This document shows positions 39,412-47,798 of a stretch of DNA of 64,000 nt, in pieces. Within the stretch, counting starts at the first letter, position 1, and each line of letters opens with the position of its first letter. The notes under the pieces were generated by a model. It did no database searches. It saw only the letters and a list, made by a program, of their open reading frames with translations, and was not told the origin of the DNA. A program made the position numbers and the translations under genes. The stretch comes from Methylopila sp. M107. Lineage in GTDB: Bacteria > Pseudomonadota > Alphaproteobacteria > Rhizobiales > Methylopilaceae. Location: assembly GCF_000384475.1 (NCBI RefSeq), contig NZ_ARWB01000001.1, forward strand, positions 2,584,176 through 2,648,175, read 5' to 3'.

Positions 39412-40368
39412 TTACGAGGCGCGCTTCGGATCGTTCTCACGATAGAGCGGGTAGGGTGTCCCGAGCGACAGCTTGCCGAGCACTCCGGCGAGCTTGAAGC
39501 CGAAATCCGCGCGCGCGGCGGGGCCCTTGAACGGAAGGCCGAGCGCCGTGGGCGCCATCAGCAGGCCTTGCGCCGCGGCCTTGGCGCGGATCATCCAGCG
39601 CGTCGCGTTCGGCGTCGCGGTCGCGGCCGAGACCGCCGCGGCGTAGACCTGACCGCCGGCGTAGGACCGGCGTCTGAGATAGGCGCCGTCGCAGCGCGAG
39701 ACCGGGACCTCCTCGGTGACGGCCGCGTCCGGCAGCCAACCGAAGCGCAGGCCTTTCGCCTGGAGGCGGCAGAACAGGTCGTAATCCTCCCCGCCGGCGT
39801 TGCCGAAGGCCGGGTCGAACGGCGGCTCGCCGTCGAAGACGCGGGCGCGGCGGAAGATCGAGTTGTTGGTTCCGAGCGTGATGCCGGGGGTCTTGCGCGG
39901 ACCCATGGCGAAGAGGTCCGCGCCCGCCGGCGCCGGGACCTCGCGCGAATAGAGGGTGCGGATGGCCGGCGTGGCTAGGCGCTCGTCGGCGAAGTCGGGC
40001 CTGACGCGGCCGAAGAACACGTCGTGGTCGAAGGCGCGCAGACCCGCGAGCGCGCCTGAAAGCCACCCGGCGTCAAAGGTCTCGTCATCGTCTAGAAACG
40101 CCAAGATCGGCGATTGCGCGGCCGCGATCCCGGCGTTGCGCGCCACCGAAATGTTCGCCGGATGCGCCTCGACGAAGTTCAGCCGGTATGGGCTCGCGGC
40201 GCGCAGCGCCTCCACCACGGGCCGTGCGCCGGAGTCGTCGCTGTTGTCGACGATGGTGATCTCGAGCGAAACGCCGTCCGGATTGTCGAGCGCGAAGACG
40301 CTGGCGAGCGCACGCGACAGCGGCTCGGGCCGGCGGTAGGTGCATATGACGACGCCGATGTCGGCCAA
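39412..40368 (-). CDS. glycosyltransferase family 2
   Basis: A 318-residue GT-A enzyme: IGVVICTYRRPEPLSRALAS at the start, LAFLDDDETFDAGWL carrying the DxD-like motif, and GNAGGEDYDLFCRLQAKG with the catalytic ED. The best start is a TTG at 40368, just after the stop of the upstream wecG-like gene; a longer frame inside that gene is not coding. The C-terminal 80 residues contain amphipathic helices. It adds a sugar in the exopolysaccharide repeat unit; donor and acceptor are unknown. Confidence 0.88.
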   Translation of the reverse strand: MADIGVVICTYRRPEPLSRALASVFALDNPDGVSLEITIVDNSDDSGARPVVEALRAASPYRLNFVEAHPANISVARNAGIAAAQSPILAFLDDDETFDAGWLSGALAGLRAFDHDVFFGRVRPDFADERLATPAIRTLYSREVPAPAGADLFAMGPRKTPGITLGTNNSIFRRARVFDGEPPFDPAFGNAGGEDYDLFCRLQAKGLRFGWLPDAAVTEEVPVSRCDGAYLRRRSYAGGQVYAAAVSAATATPNATRWMIRAKAAAQGLLMAPTALGLPFKGPAARADFGFKLAGVLGKLSLGTPYPLYRENDPKRAS

Positions 40369-40381
40369 AGCTGCGGCCGTA

Positions 40382-41176
40382 TCAGCGCAGGATGTGCCGC
40401 AGGTAAAGGCGCAGGACCGCAGGACTGTCCACGAGGTAGCGCCGCCACATGCGCCGCGGTTCGGAGACGAGCCGGAACAGCCATTCGAGGCCGCTGCGCG
40501 ACATCCAGCCCGGCGCGCGGCGCCGCCGATCGGTGAGGAACTCGACCGCCGCGCCGACGCACAGCCCGACGCCGGTCGCGCGGCCGCCGCTGCGAAGCGC
40601 CTCGGCGATGAACTCCTGCTGCGGCGAGCCGACGGCCAGCAGCACGAAGCGCGCGGGATGCGTTTCGATATACGCCACCGTCTCCGCGAGGGCATTCTCG
40701 TTCGTCGCGAGGCCCATCGGGGCCTCGTAGTGGAGCGCGCCGGTCAGGCCGGCCTTGGCCTTGAGGTCTTCGAAGAGAGTCTTGTCTCCGCCGACGAGCA
40801 GGATCCGCGAGTCCCGCTCAAGCCGCGGGTCGGACAGCAGCGCCGCCACAAGATCCGAACCCGGCGCGGCCTCGATCGCCACGCCGCATGTGCGGCCGAG
40901 AATCTCGACCACGCGGCTGTCGTTCAGGCAGAGCCAAGCGTTGCGATAAGGCGCGGCGTAGCGCGAGGGGTCGCCGTCGATGCGGGACAGATGCGCCGCA
41001 TTCGGGGTCACGACCGACGCGAAAGGCGCCTCGGACGGCCGGGCGAGCAGCCGCGTCACGACCCCGTCGATTGTCGTCCGATCATAGAGAAGGCCAAGAA
41101 ACGAGACCTTGAGGTCGGGTTCGACATGCGGAGCGACAGTCGGCTCTATCGCCGCCCAATCCTGAATTGCTGACAT
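40382..41176 (-). CDS. WecG/TagA/CpsF-family glycosyltransferase
   Basis: A 264-residue GT26 enzyme. FASVVTPNAAHLSRIDGDPS, GSDLVAALLSDPRLERDSRI and VLLAVGSPQQEFIAEALRSG are the family blocks (T-P-N-x-x-x and G-x-P-x-Q-E). Members transfer ManNAcA, ManNAc or glucose to an undecaprenyl-linked acceptor. It lies directly upstream of the GT2 gene (13-base gap) on the same strand and downstream of the polymerase gene, so the three form an operon. Confidence 0.92.
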   Translation of the reverse strand: MSAIQDWAAIEPTVAPHVEPDLKVSFLGLLYDRTTIDGVVTRLLARPSEAPFASVVTPNAAHLSRIDGDPSRYAAPYRNAWLCLNDSRVVEILGRTCGVAIEAAPGSDLVAALLSDPRLERDSRILLVGGDKTLFEDLKAKAGLTGALHYEAPMGLATNENALAETVAYIETHPARFVLLAVGSPQQEFIAEALRSGGRATGVGLCVGAAVEFLTDRRRRAPGWMSRSGLEWLFRLVSEPRRMWRRYLVDSPAVLRLYLRHILR

Positions 41177-41223
41177 TTGCCTGTACGATCGAGTTCGCGG
41201 CGCACGCAATTCTTTCAATATCC

Positions 41224-42555
41224 CTAACTCCGACCTGTCCGCAAGACGCCGGCGGGGTGACAGCGCGACGCAATCAGGAGCATGAGCAGGACGACGTTGC
41301 AGAAGGGCAGGCCGCGCATCAGCAGGCTCGCCTCGCTCAGGTTGTGCAGCAGGTGCAGCACGAGGATCGTGCCCATCAGCACGATCATCCAGCGGTCGCC
41401 GGCCGGCGCCGCGTCGACGAAGAAGCGCTTCGCCGCAACGATCGCGGTCAACAGCACCAGCAGCGCCGCCATGACCATCGCCGGCAGGCCGACCTGCAGC
41501 CAGAGTTCCAGATAGCCGTTGTGCGCCTGGTTGATCGTTCCGATCTCGACGTCGCCGAGCCAGGAGCCGGGATCGACGCGCAAGAGCGGGTCGGCGCCGG
41601 GACCGACGTCCCAGAATGCGCCATAGCCGTGCCCCAGCAACGGACGTTCCAGCGACCGGTCGATCGCGAACCGCCAGAGCTGGTCGCGGCCGGTGAAGCT
41701 GGCGTCCGGCGTGAACAGCGCGGTGAACCTCGCTGCATCGAAGTCGGTCGCCACGAAGGCTGCGACGAGCGCGGCGGCTGACACAGCAGCCGCCGCCGCC
41801 GCGAGCGCGATGACGCGGGGTCCCAGCCTTTCGGCGAGCCAGACAGCGCCCATGACGAGGAATGCGAGCGCGACCAGCATGATCGAGGTCTTGCTGCGCG
41901 TAAGCATCAGGAAGGCGAGGATCGGAACGAGCGCCGCCAGACCCAACATGACGCTGCGCCGGTCGCTGGCGCCGAGCGTCCAGGTCGCCGCCGTCACGGC
42001 CGCGATCATCGCGACGACGCCTGCGACGTTCTTCTGACTGTAGAAGCCGCGTATGCCGATGTCCGTGATCGAATAGCCCGGCGCCGCGACGGTCGCGGCC
42101 AGATTGAGAAGCACGATCGCAAACAGCGTCACGAACAGCAGGGTGTGGAAGCGTCGGAGGTTCTCGACGCCGGCCGCGGCGCCGGCCGCGACCGTCGCGA
42201 GCATCACCAGCAGGATCGCGCGGCGGATCGTGAGGTCGGGGTGGTCGGACCAGAGCGTGCTGGCGAGGCAGAACAGCACCAGGCAGCCGAGCAGCAGATT
42301 GCGCGGCGCCATTTCGAGCGTCGCCCGCCAGTTGGCGGCGAGCGCCGCAAGCGCGAGCGCGAACAGCCCGAGCACTGCGATCCGGTCGAGGCTCGACCCG
42401 TCGACGCGCTGCGCGGCGGACGGATCGCCGAACGGCTGCGTGCCGATGAACATGTAGGCGAAGAAGCCGAGCATCGTCGCGAGATTCAGCGCGGCCTTCC
42501 AGCCGACGAACGAAATCGGCCGAAGCGGATGGTCGAAATGTTGGGCGTGGCTCAT
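41224..42555 (-). CDS. O-antigen ligase/polymerase family membrane protein (Wzy/WaaL-like)
   Basis: A 443-residue protein with about 10-12 hydrophobic helices. The large periplasmic loop holds GHGYGAFWDVGPGAD and NQAHNGYLELWLQVGLPAM, the H-N-x-Y-L-x-x-x-x-x-x-G motif typical of Wzy_C-domain proteins. ATG at 42555 is chosen because the MSHAQHF start precedes the first helix (AALNLATMLGFFAYM). It polymerises or ligates lipid-linked repeat units at the inner membrane. Confidence 0.88.
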   Translation of the reverse strand: MSHAQHFDHPLRPISFVGWKAALNLATMLGFFAYMFIGTQPFGDPSAAQRVDGSSLDRIAVLGLFALALAALAANWRATLEMAPRNLLLGCLVLFCLASTLWSDHPDLTIRRAILLVMLATVAAGAAAGVENLRRFHTLLFVTLFAIVLLNLAATVAAPGYSITDIGIRGFYSQKNVAGVVAMIAAVTAATWTLGASDRRSVMLGLAALVPILAFLMLTRSKTSIMLVALAFLVMGAVWLAERLGPRVIALAAAAAAVSAAALVAAFVATDFDAARFTALFTPDASFTGRDQLWRFAIDRSLERPLLGHGYGAFWDVGPGADPLLRVDPGSWLGDVEIGTINQAHNGYLELWLQVGLPAMVMAALLVLLTAIVAAKRFFVDAAPAGDRWMIVLMGTILVLHLLHNLSEASLLMRGLPFCNVVLLMLLIASRCHPAGVLRTGRS

Positions 42556-42747
42556 GGGCGCGTGCCCTCGAAACATCTGCCGGGCCGCCGGTCGGAACCG
42601 GCCGTCGCCGACGTGGCGATCGAAACGCGTTCGCCCTGACGGTTGCGGGATGCGACGCTTTTTGCAGAGGACACGCCGCCGTATTAAAGCGCATTTAAGT
42701 CCGGTACGGAAACTTGCCCGGATCGACTCTGACCCGGCGGGGGAGCC

Positions 42748-43683
42748 ATGTCCAACGTCGTCGTCTCTGTCGTGATCCCCACGCTCGACCGCCCCGGCCC
42801 CCTGCGGCGCGCGCTTGCCAGCGCGCTCGCGCAGTCGGCCGACGGCGTCGAGATCGACATCCTCGTGGTCGACAATTCGCGAGACGGTTCGGCGCGCGCG
42901 ACCGTTGCGCCACTCATGGATCAGGCGGCCGGACGGCTGCGCTACCTGTCGGTTCCCGAGCCCGGCGTCGCCAACGCCCGCAACGCCGGCGTCGCCGCGG
43001 CGACGGGCCGATACGTGGCTTTTCTGGACGACGACGAGGAGGCCGAGCCCGGCTGGCTCGGCGCCCATGTCGCGACGATCACATCGACCGGCGCGGACGC
43101 CGTGTTCGGGCCGGTCTCGGCGCGCGCCGAACAGGGCGGGACGATCGGCGGGTTCGGTCCGTTCTTCTCGCGCGCGCTCGATCGACCCGACCGCGCGGAC
43201 ATCTCCGATCTCGCGGCCTATCTCGGCACCAACAACTCGATGTTCGACAAGGCGCGGTGTTTTTCGGGCGCTGAGCCGTTCGCGGTCGCGCTCAACTCGG
43301 TCGGCGGCGAGGACAGCCTGCTGCTGAAGCGGCTGGTCCTGTCCGGGCGGCGGTTTGGCTGGTCGGCCGGCGCGAAGGTCGTGGAATGGGTGCCGGAGCG
43401 GCGCCTGAACTGGGCCTATGTGCGCAAGCGCAAGTTCCTGAGCGGGCAGATACGCAGCTTCGTGCTCGACATGCTCGACCCGCCGCGCCGCGCCGAGCTT
43501 GCGGTCTGGATGGGCGTCGGCGCGGTCCAGTTCGCAGGCGGCGTCGCCGCGGCGGCGGCGTTGTCCGTGCTCGACCGGGAGCGCGCCGAGAAGGCGCGCG
43601 CCGGCGCCTATGGCGGCCTCGGCAAGCTGTTGTGGATGAAGCGCTTCCGGCCAAAGCTGTACGGGTCGGGCCTCGTCTCCTGA
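42748..43683 (+). CDS. glycosyltransferase family 2
   Basis: A 311-residue GT-A enzyme. VVVSVVIPTLDRPGPLRRAL, VAFLDDDEEAEPGWLGAH and NSVGGEDSLLLKRLVLSGRR provide nucleotide-binding, DxD-like and catalytic blocks. It is divergent from the polymerase gene and is overlapped by the GH44 gene (TGATG). Similarity in layout to the protein encoded at 39412-40368 suggests related paralogues in one locus. Confidence 0.9.
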   Translation: MSNVVVSVVIPTLDRPGPLRRALASALAQSADGVEIDILVVDNSRDGSARATVAPLMDQAAGRLRYLSVPEPGVANARNAGVAAATGRYVAFLDDDEEAEPGWLGAHVATITSTGADAVFGPVSARAEQGGTIGGFGPFFSRALDRPDRADISDLAAYLGTNNSMFDKARCFSGAEPFAVALNSVGGEDSLLLKRLVLSGRRFGWSAGAKVVEWVPERRLNWAYVRKRKFLSGQIRSFVLDMLDPPRRAELAVWMGVGAVQFAGGVAAAAALSVLDRERAEKARAGAYGGLGKLLWMKRFRPKLYGSGLVS

Positions 43684-45314
43684 TGGTTGGTCGCCAGCCT
43701 GCGGCGCTCACCCGCCGCGCGACGCTCGGGCTGCTGTCGGCCTTCGCGGCCGCGACGCCGGCTGCCGCCTCGACGGCGGCCGCGCGGCGCACGCTCAGAG
43801 TGCGCGACGATGTCGAGGGCCGTCCGATCAACCCCTTCGTGTTCGGCTCGAACGAGATCGGCGCGATGGACGGCGGCGCGCTGTCGGCGGAACTCGACGC
43901 GGCCGCGGGCGTCAGCTTTCGCCGGCTCGGCGGCAATCTCATGACGACCTACGACTGGGCCACCAACGCCTCCAACGCAGGCAAGGACTGGCGCCAGGCG
44001 AACGGCCACTTCCTGCCGGACGCGCTGCGCCTTCCGGCGGGGAAGCGCGCGAGGCCGCTCGCCGTGATCGAGACGATGCACGAGGCCTCGCTCGCGATGG
44101 GCGCGAAGAGTCTCGTCACGCTGCCGCTCGCAGGTTTCGTCGCGGCCGACGCCGACGGTCCGGTCGCCCCCGCGGACGCCGCGCCGTCCCGGCGCTTCAA
44201 GCCGGTCGTCTGGGACCGCTCGACGCCGGCCGAAGCGAAGATCGATCCGGCCGTCTGCGACGTGTCCCAGCTTCTCGCCCGGATCGTCGCGAAATACGGC
44301 GCGGCGGGCTCGGCGCGCGGCGTCCACGCCTATTCGCTCGACAACGAACCGGGCCTCTGGCGCGAGACCCACCCGCTGGTCGTCCGGCGCAAGCCCACGA
44401 TCCAGCGGCTCATCAAGCGCTCGATCGCGGCCGCGAAGGTCGTCAAGGCGATCGATCCGGCGGCGCTCGTGTTCGGGCCGGCGAGCTGGGGCGCGAGCGA
44501 GTTCGCGACTTTCCAGAACGCGCCCGACTGGTCCCGTTACGCCGACCACGGAAGCTTTCTGGCGGCCTATCTCGACGCGTTCCGGATCGCCTCTGACAAG
44601 GCCGGCATGCGACTTCTCGATGCGCTCGACATCCACTGGTACCCGTTCAGCCGGCGCGGCGACCTGTTGCGCACGGAGGATCCGGCCCTCGCCCAGACGC
44701 TGCTCGACGCGCCCCGCTCGCTTTCGGAAGGCGGCTTCGTCGAAGACAGCTGGGTGCCGGACGTGCTGAGGCCCGGCGACCGCGAGAAGCTCGGGCTCCC
44801 CCTGCTGCCCTCGCTTCGGGCGACGGTCGAGCGCTGGTATCCGGGGACCGAGATCGCGATCACCGAGTTCAATTTCGGCGGCGCCGGACAGGTGGCGTCG
44901 GGCCTTGCGCTCGCCGACGCGCTGGGGCGTTTCGCGGCCGAGGGCGTGGCGAGCGCGTGCCATTGGGGAAGCCTTGCCGGGTTCGTCGGCGAGGCCTACC
45001 GGCTCTACCGCTCTGGCGCGGGGTTCGGCGGCCGGATCGCGGCGGTCGAGACGGACGCCGGGCCTGGCGTCACGGCCTATGCGGCGCGCGGCGAGCGCCG
45101 GCTCGTGCTGGTCGTGATCAACAAGTCTGAAGCGCCGGCCGCGTTCGATCTCGCTTTCGCGGGCGCCGCGGGCGGCTATGGCTTCGCGTCGGGCGCTGGC
45201 TTCGACGCGACCCGCCGCGTCGCCGATGGGGCCGCGGAGGCCCCCGAGCGCACGCCGAACGGCTTCAGGCTCGCGCTCCCCCCGCGCGCGGCGCGGCGGT
45301 ACGAGTTCGGGTGA
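43683..45314 (+). CDS. exported glycoside hydrolase family 44-like protein
   Basis: A 543-residue protein with a twin-arginine-like signal (LTRRATLGLLSAFAAATPAA). The body begins INPFVFGSNEIG, with RRLGGNLMTTYDW, then HAYSLDNEPGLW (acid/base Glu222) and IAITEFNFGG (nucleophile Glu395), the two catalytic glutamates of GH44; IHWYPFSRRG is another family block. GH44 members are endo-beta-1,4-glucanases/xyloglucanases with a C-terminal beta-sandwich, which is present here. Its ATG overlaps the GT2 stop, so it is co-translated with a glycosyltransferase. An editing or release role on the polysaccharide is inferred. Confidence 0.88.
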   Translation: MVGRQPAALTRRATLGLLSAFAAATPAAASTAAARRTLRVRDDVEGRPINPFVFGSNEIGAMDGGALSAELDAAAGVSFRRLGGNLMTTYDWATNASNAGKDWRQANGHFLPDALRLPAGKRARPLAVIETMHEASLAMGAKSLVTLPLAGFVAADADGPVAPADAAPSRRFKPVVWDRSTPAEAKIDPAVCDVSQLLARIVAKYGAAGSARGVHAYSLDNEPGLWRETHPLVVRRKPTIQRLIKRSIAAAKVVKAIDPAALVFGPASWGASEFATFQNAPDWSRYADHGSFLAAYLDAFRIASDKAGMRLLDALDIHWYPFSRRGDLLRTEDPALAQTLLDAPRSLSEGGFVEDSWVPDVLRPGDREKLGLPLLPSLRATVERWYPGTEIAITEFNFGGAGQVASGLALADALGRFAAEGVASACHWGSLAGFVGEAYRLYRSGAGFGGRIAAVETDAGPGVTAYAARGERRLVLVVINKSEAPAAFDLAFAGAAGGYGFASGAGFDATRRVADGAAEAPERTPNGFRLALPPRAARRYEFG

Positions 45315-45336
45315 CGGGTCGGTCGGGCGGGACGGC

Positions 45337-46320
45337 TCAAGGGCCGACCGAGCGCCGCAGCCCTTCCGCGAGCGACACGGTCGGGCGGAAGCCGAGCAGC
45401 CGCTCCGCCTGTTCGTTCGAAAAGCGCGCGTCCCGCCGGAACAGAGCGAGTTCGCCCTCGGCGGGCGCGAGCGCGTAGCGCCGCAATCCCGGGAAGCCGA
45501 GGCTCGCCCAGGCCTTTGCGGGGAATGCGAGCGTCCGGGCGAACGCCTGCTCGACCGCCCCCGCGGGGCGGAGCGGCGGCGCGCCGGCCTGCGCGGCGAG
45601 CGCCGCAAAATAGTCCCGCCAGCTCGGCGTCTCCGGCCCCACGATATTGATCGCGGCCGCGCTCGCCATCCCGGGGATCGGCCCGGAAACGTTCCGCGCG
45701 GCGAGCAGGATCGCCTGAGCGAGATCGTCGACATGGACCAGCGGCGCGGGCGCGGACGCGGCCTCTCCGAGATCGCGCAGCGCGCCGATCCTGATCCGCT
45801 CGAGCATCTTGCCGACCCACAGGACGCTGTCGCGCCCGTAGACGACGCCGGGGCGGAGGATCACGGCGCGCCGGTCCGGCGCTGCGGCCGTCCAGTCGCG
45901 GACGAGCGCCTCGCATGCGAGCTTCGCGGCCCCATAGGCCCCCGGATCGCCGATCGGCCCGTCGGCCTCGGTGATCTGCCCAGTCCGCGCGCCATAGACC
46001 GCGATCGACGAGAGGTAGACGAGGCCGCCGACGCCTTCGGCCGCCATCGCGGCGAGCAGGCGATCGCATTGCGCCGCCATGCCGCCGTCCGCGCCATAGG
46101 CGGCGTGAACCACGAGGTCGGCGCCCGACACGGCCCGGCGGATCTGCTCCGGGTCGTCGAGATCGCAGGCGATCGGCGCGACCGCCACCTTGATCCCGTG
46201 GTCGAGCGGCGTCTTGCGCAGGCCGGCGCGCACGTTGAAGCCGGCCTCCGCCAGCCGCAGGACGGCGGCCCGACCGATGAAGCCCGCCGCGCCCGTGACC
46301 AGCGCCGTTCCTGAGGTCAT
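45337..46320 (-). CDS. NAD-dependent epimerase/dehydratase family protein (SDR)
   Basis: A 327-residue extended SDR enzyme. TALVTGAAGFIGRAAVLRLA is the NAD(P) loop; YLSSIAVYGARTGQITEADG then GAYGAAKLACEALV holds the catalytic YxxxK. It acts on a nucleotide sugar; exact reaction unknown. The ATG at 46320 is followed by the flippase stop overlap (ATGA) upstream, so the two genes are coupled, with the flippase first. Confidence 0.9.
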   Translation of the reverse strand: MTSGTALVTGAAGFIGRAAVLRLAEAGFNVRAGLRKTPLDHGIKVAVAPIACDLDDPEQIRRAVSGADLVVHAAYGADGGMAAQCDRLLAAMAAEGVGGLVYLSSIAVYGARTGQITEADGPIGDPGAYGAAKLACEALVRDWTAAAPDRRAVILRPGVVYGRDSVLWVGKMLERIRIGALRDLGEAASAPAPLVHVDDLAQAILLAARNVSGPIPGMASAAAINIVGPETPSWRDYFAALAAQAGAPPLRPAGAVEQAFARTLAFPAKAWASLGFPGLRRYALAPAEGELALFRRDARFSNEQAERLLGFRPTVSLAEGLRRSVGP

Positions 46321-47795
46321 GTGTTGGCCCCTCTGCGCAGGAAGGCCGGCGCGCCGGCCGCGAGGAACACGTCGAAACTGTCGCGCGCGAAGGTCCTGAG
46401 CAGAACGAGATAGAGCAGCGCCCCAGCCGGGACGACGATCGCGAGCGTGAGAAGGTCGCCGACCGCCGCTTCGAGCCAGCGGACCGCGACGGCGACGCAC
46501 AGGCCCATGACGGCGGCGAGCGCGAGCGGCCTGAGGAAGCTCCAGAAGCGCGCGAGCCTCGGCCAGCCGGCCAGCCGGTCGGGCAGCGCGATCGCGAACG
46601 CCGCCTGCACGGCGTCGCCGGCGAGGCGCGAGACGCCGACGGCGATCGGGCCGAAGGGCACGCCGACGAACAGGACGACGAGGCTCCCCGAGAAGCCGAG
46701 CAGGCTGGAGACGAGGCCGAATTCCGGCCGGGCCCTGGCGGAGAGCGAGGTGAATATCATGCGCGCCGGCAAACCGACGGCGGCGCCCAGCGCGAGAAAC
46801 GCCGCGACATGGATCGCCTCGTCCCAGCCCGGCCCCGCGACCATCGGCACGAGCGCCGGCGTCACGGCCGCGAGGCCGAAGAACATGGGCGCGATGAGAT
46901 AGACCGTCCGCGTGGACACGGTCGCGGCGGTCTCGGCGAGGCGCGCGCCGTCGCGGCTTTCGCGCCCGAAGAACGAGAAGGCGAGATTGTGCGCGATCGC
47001 GATCACCGCGCCGCGCACGGGCTCGACCAGCCGGATCGCCATGTTGACGTAGCCGAGCGTGGTGAGCCCATAGACCGCGCCGACGACGTTGTTGAAGACC
47101 AGATAGGTCAGGTTGTCGGCGAGCAGCTCGATCAGCGACAGGCCGGCGAAGCGCGCGAGTTCGCGCATGCGCTGCGTGGACCAGCGCGGCAGGATCAGCG
47201 GACCGAACTTCACCTGCAGCAGGACGGCGCGCGCGATCGACACGAACAGCCGTACGCCGATCAGCGCCCAGACGCCTGCGCCCGCGAATGCGATCGCGAC
47301 CGCCATGCCGAGACCGATCACATGCGCCGTGAGATTGGCGAAGGCGACGTCGTTGAAACGGCGCCTGCGGCGCGCGAGCGCCGTGGTGATGTCGCCATGG
47401 CCGCTGAACAGGATGGTGAGCGCCGCGACCGGCAGCAGGCCGGCCATCTCGGGCCGCGCATAGGCGGCGGCGAGCGCGAAGCCGAGCGGGACGGACAGCG
47501 CGATCACCACGAGGCCCGCGGCCCAGGACGCGGCGAGGGCGGCCTCGACATGCGAGCGGCGCAGGCTGCGCCGCTGGGCCAGCGCCTCCTCGAACGGCGC
47601 GCCGACGAAGACCGCCATCACGGTGACGATCGTCAGCACGAGCGCGGAAACGCCGAAATCCTGCGGCGAGAGGATGCGCGACAGGATCGCGGTCGAAACC
47701 GTCAGCAGGAGGATGCGGCCGATCGCGTCCGCGCCGGCCCATCCGAGCCATCCGAACACTTTCGAGCCGGACCTCGCGGGCGAAGCCGCCCCCAT
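46317..47795 (-). CDS. oligosaccharide flippase (Wzx-like, MATE/MVF superfamily)
   Basis: A 492-residue membrane protein with about 12-14 helices. The N terminus VFGWLGWAGADAIGRILLLT followed by STAILSRILSPQDFGVSALV matches lipopolysaccharide biosynthesis flippases. It moves undecaprenyl-linked repeat units across the inner membrane for Wzy-type polymerisation. It lies 3 bases after the GumC-type gene and overlaps the epimerase, forming a three-gene unit. Confidence 0.9.
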   Translation of the reverse strand: MGAASPARSGSKVFGWLGWAGADAIGRILLLTVSTAILSRILSPQDFGVSALVLTIVTVMAVFVGAPFEEALAQRRSLRRSHVEAALAASWAAGLVVIALSVPLGFALAAAYARPEMAGLLPVAALTILFSGHGDITTALARRRRRFNDVAFANLTAHVIGLGMAVAIAFAGAGVWALIGVRLFVSIARAVLLQVKFGPLILPRWSTQRMRELARFAGLSLIELLADNLTYLVFNNVVGAVYGLTTLGYVNMAIRLVEPVRGAVIAIAHNLAFSFFGRESRDGARLAETAATVSTRTVYLIAPMFFGLAAVTPALVPMVAGPGWDEAIHVAAFLALGAAVGLPARMIFTSLSARARPEFGLVSSLLGFSGSLVVLFVGVPFGPIAVGVSRLAGDAVQAAFAIALPDRLAGWPRLARFWSFLRPLALAAVMGLCVAVAVRWLEAAVGDLLTLAIVVPAGALLYLVLLRTFARDSFDVFLAAGAPAFLRRGANT

Positions 47796-47798
47796 CGG

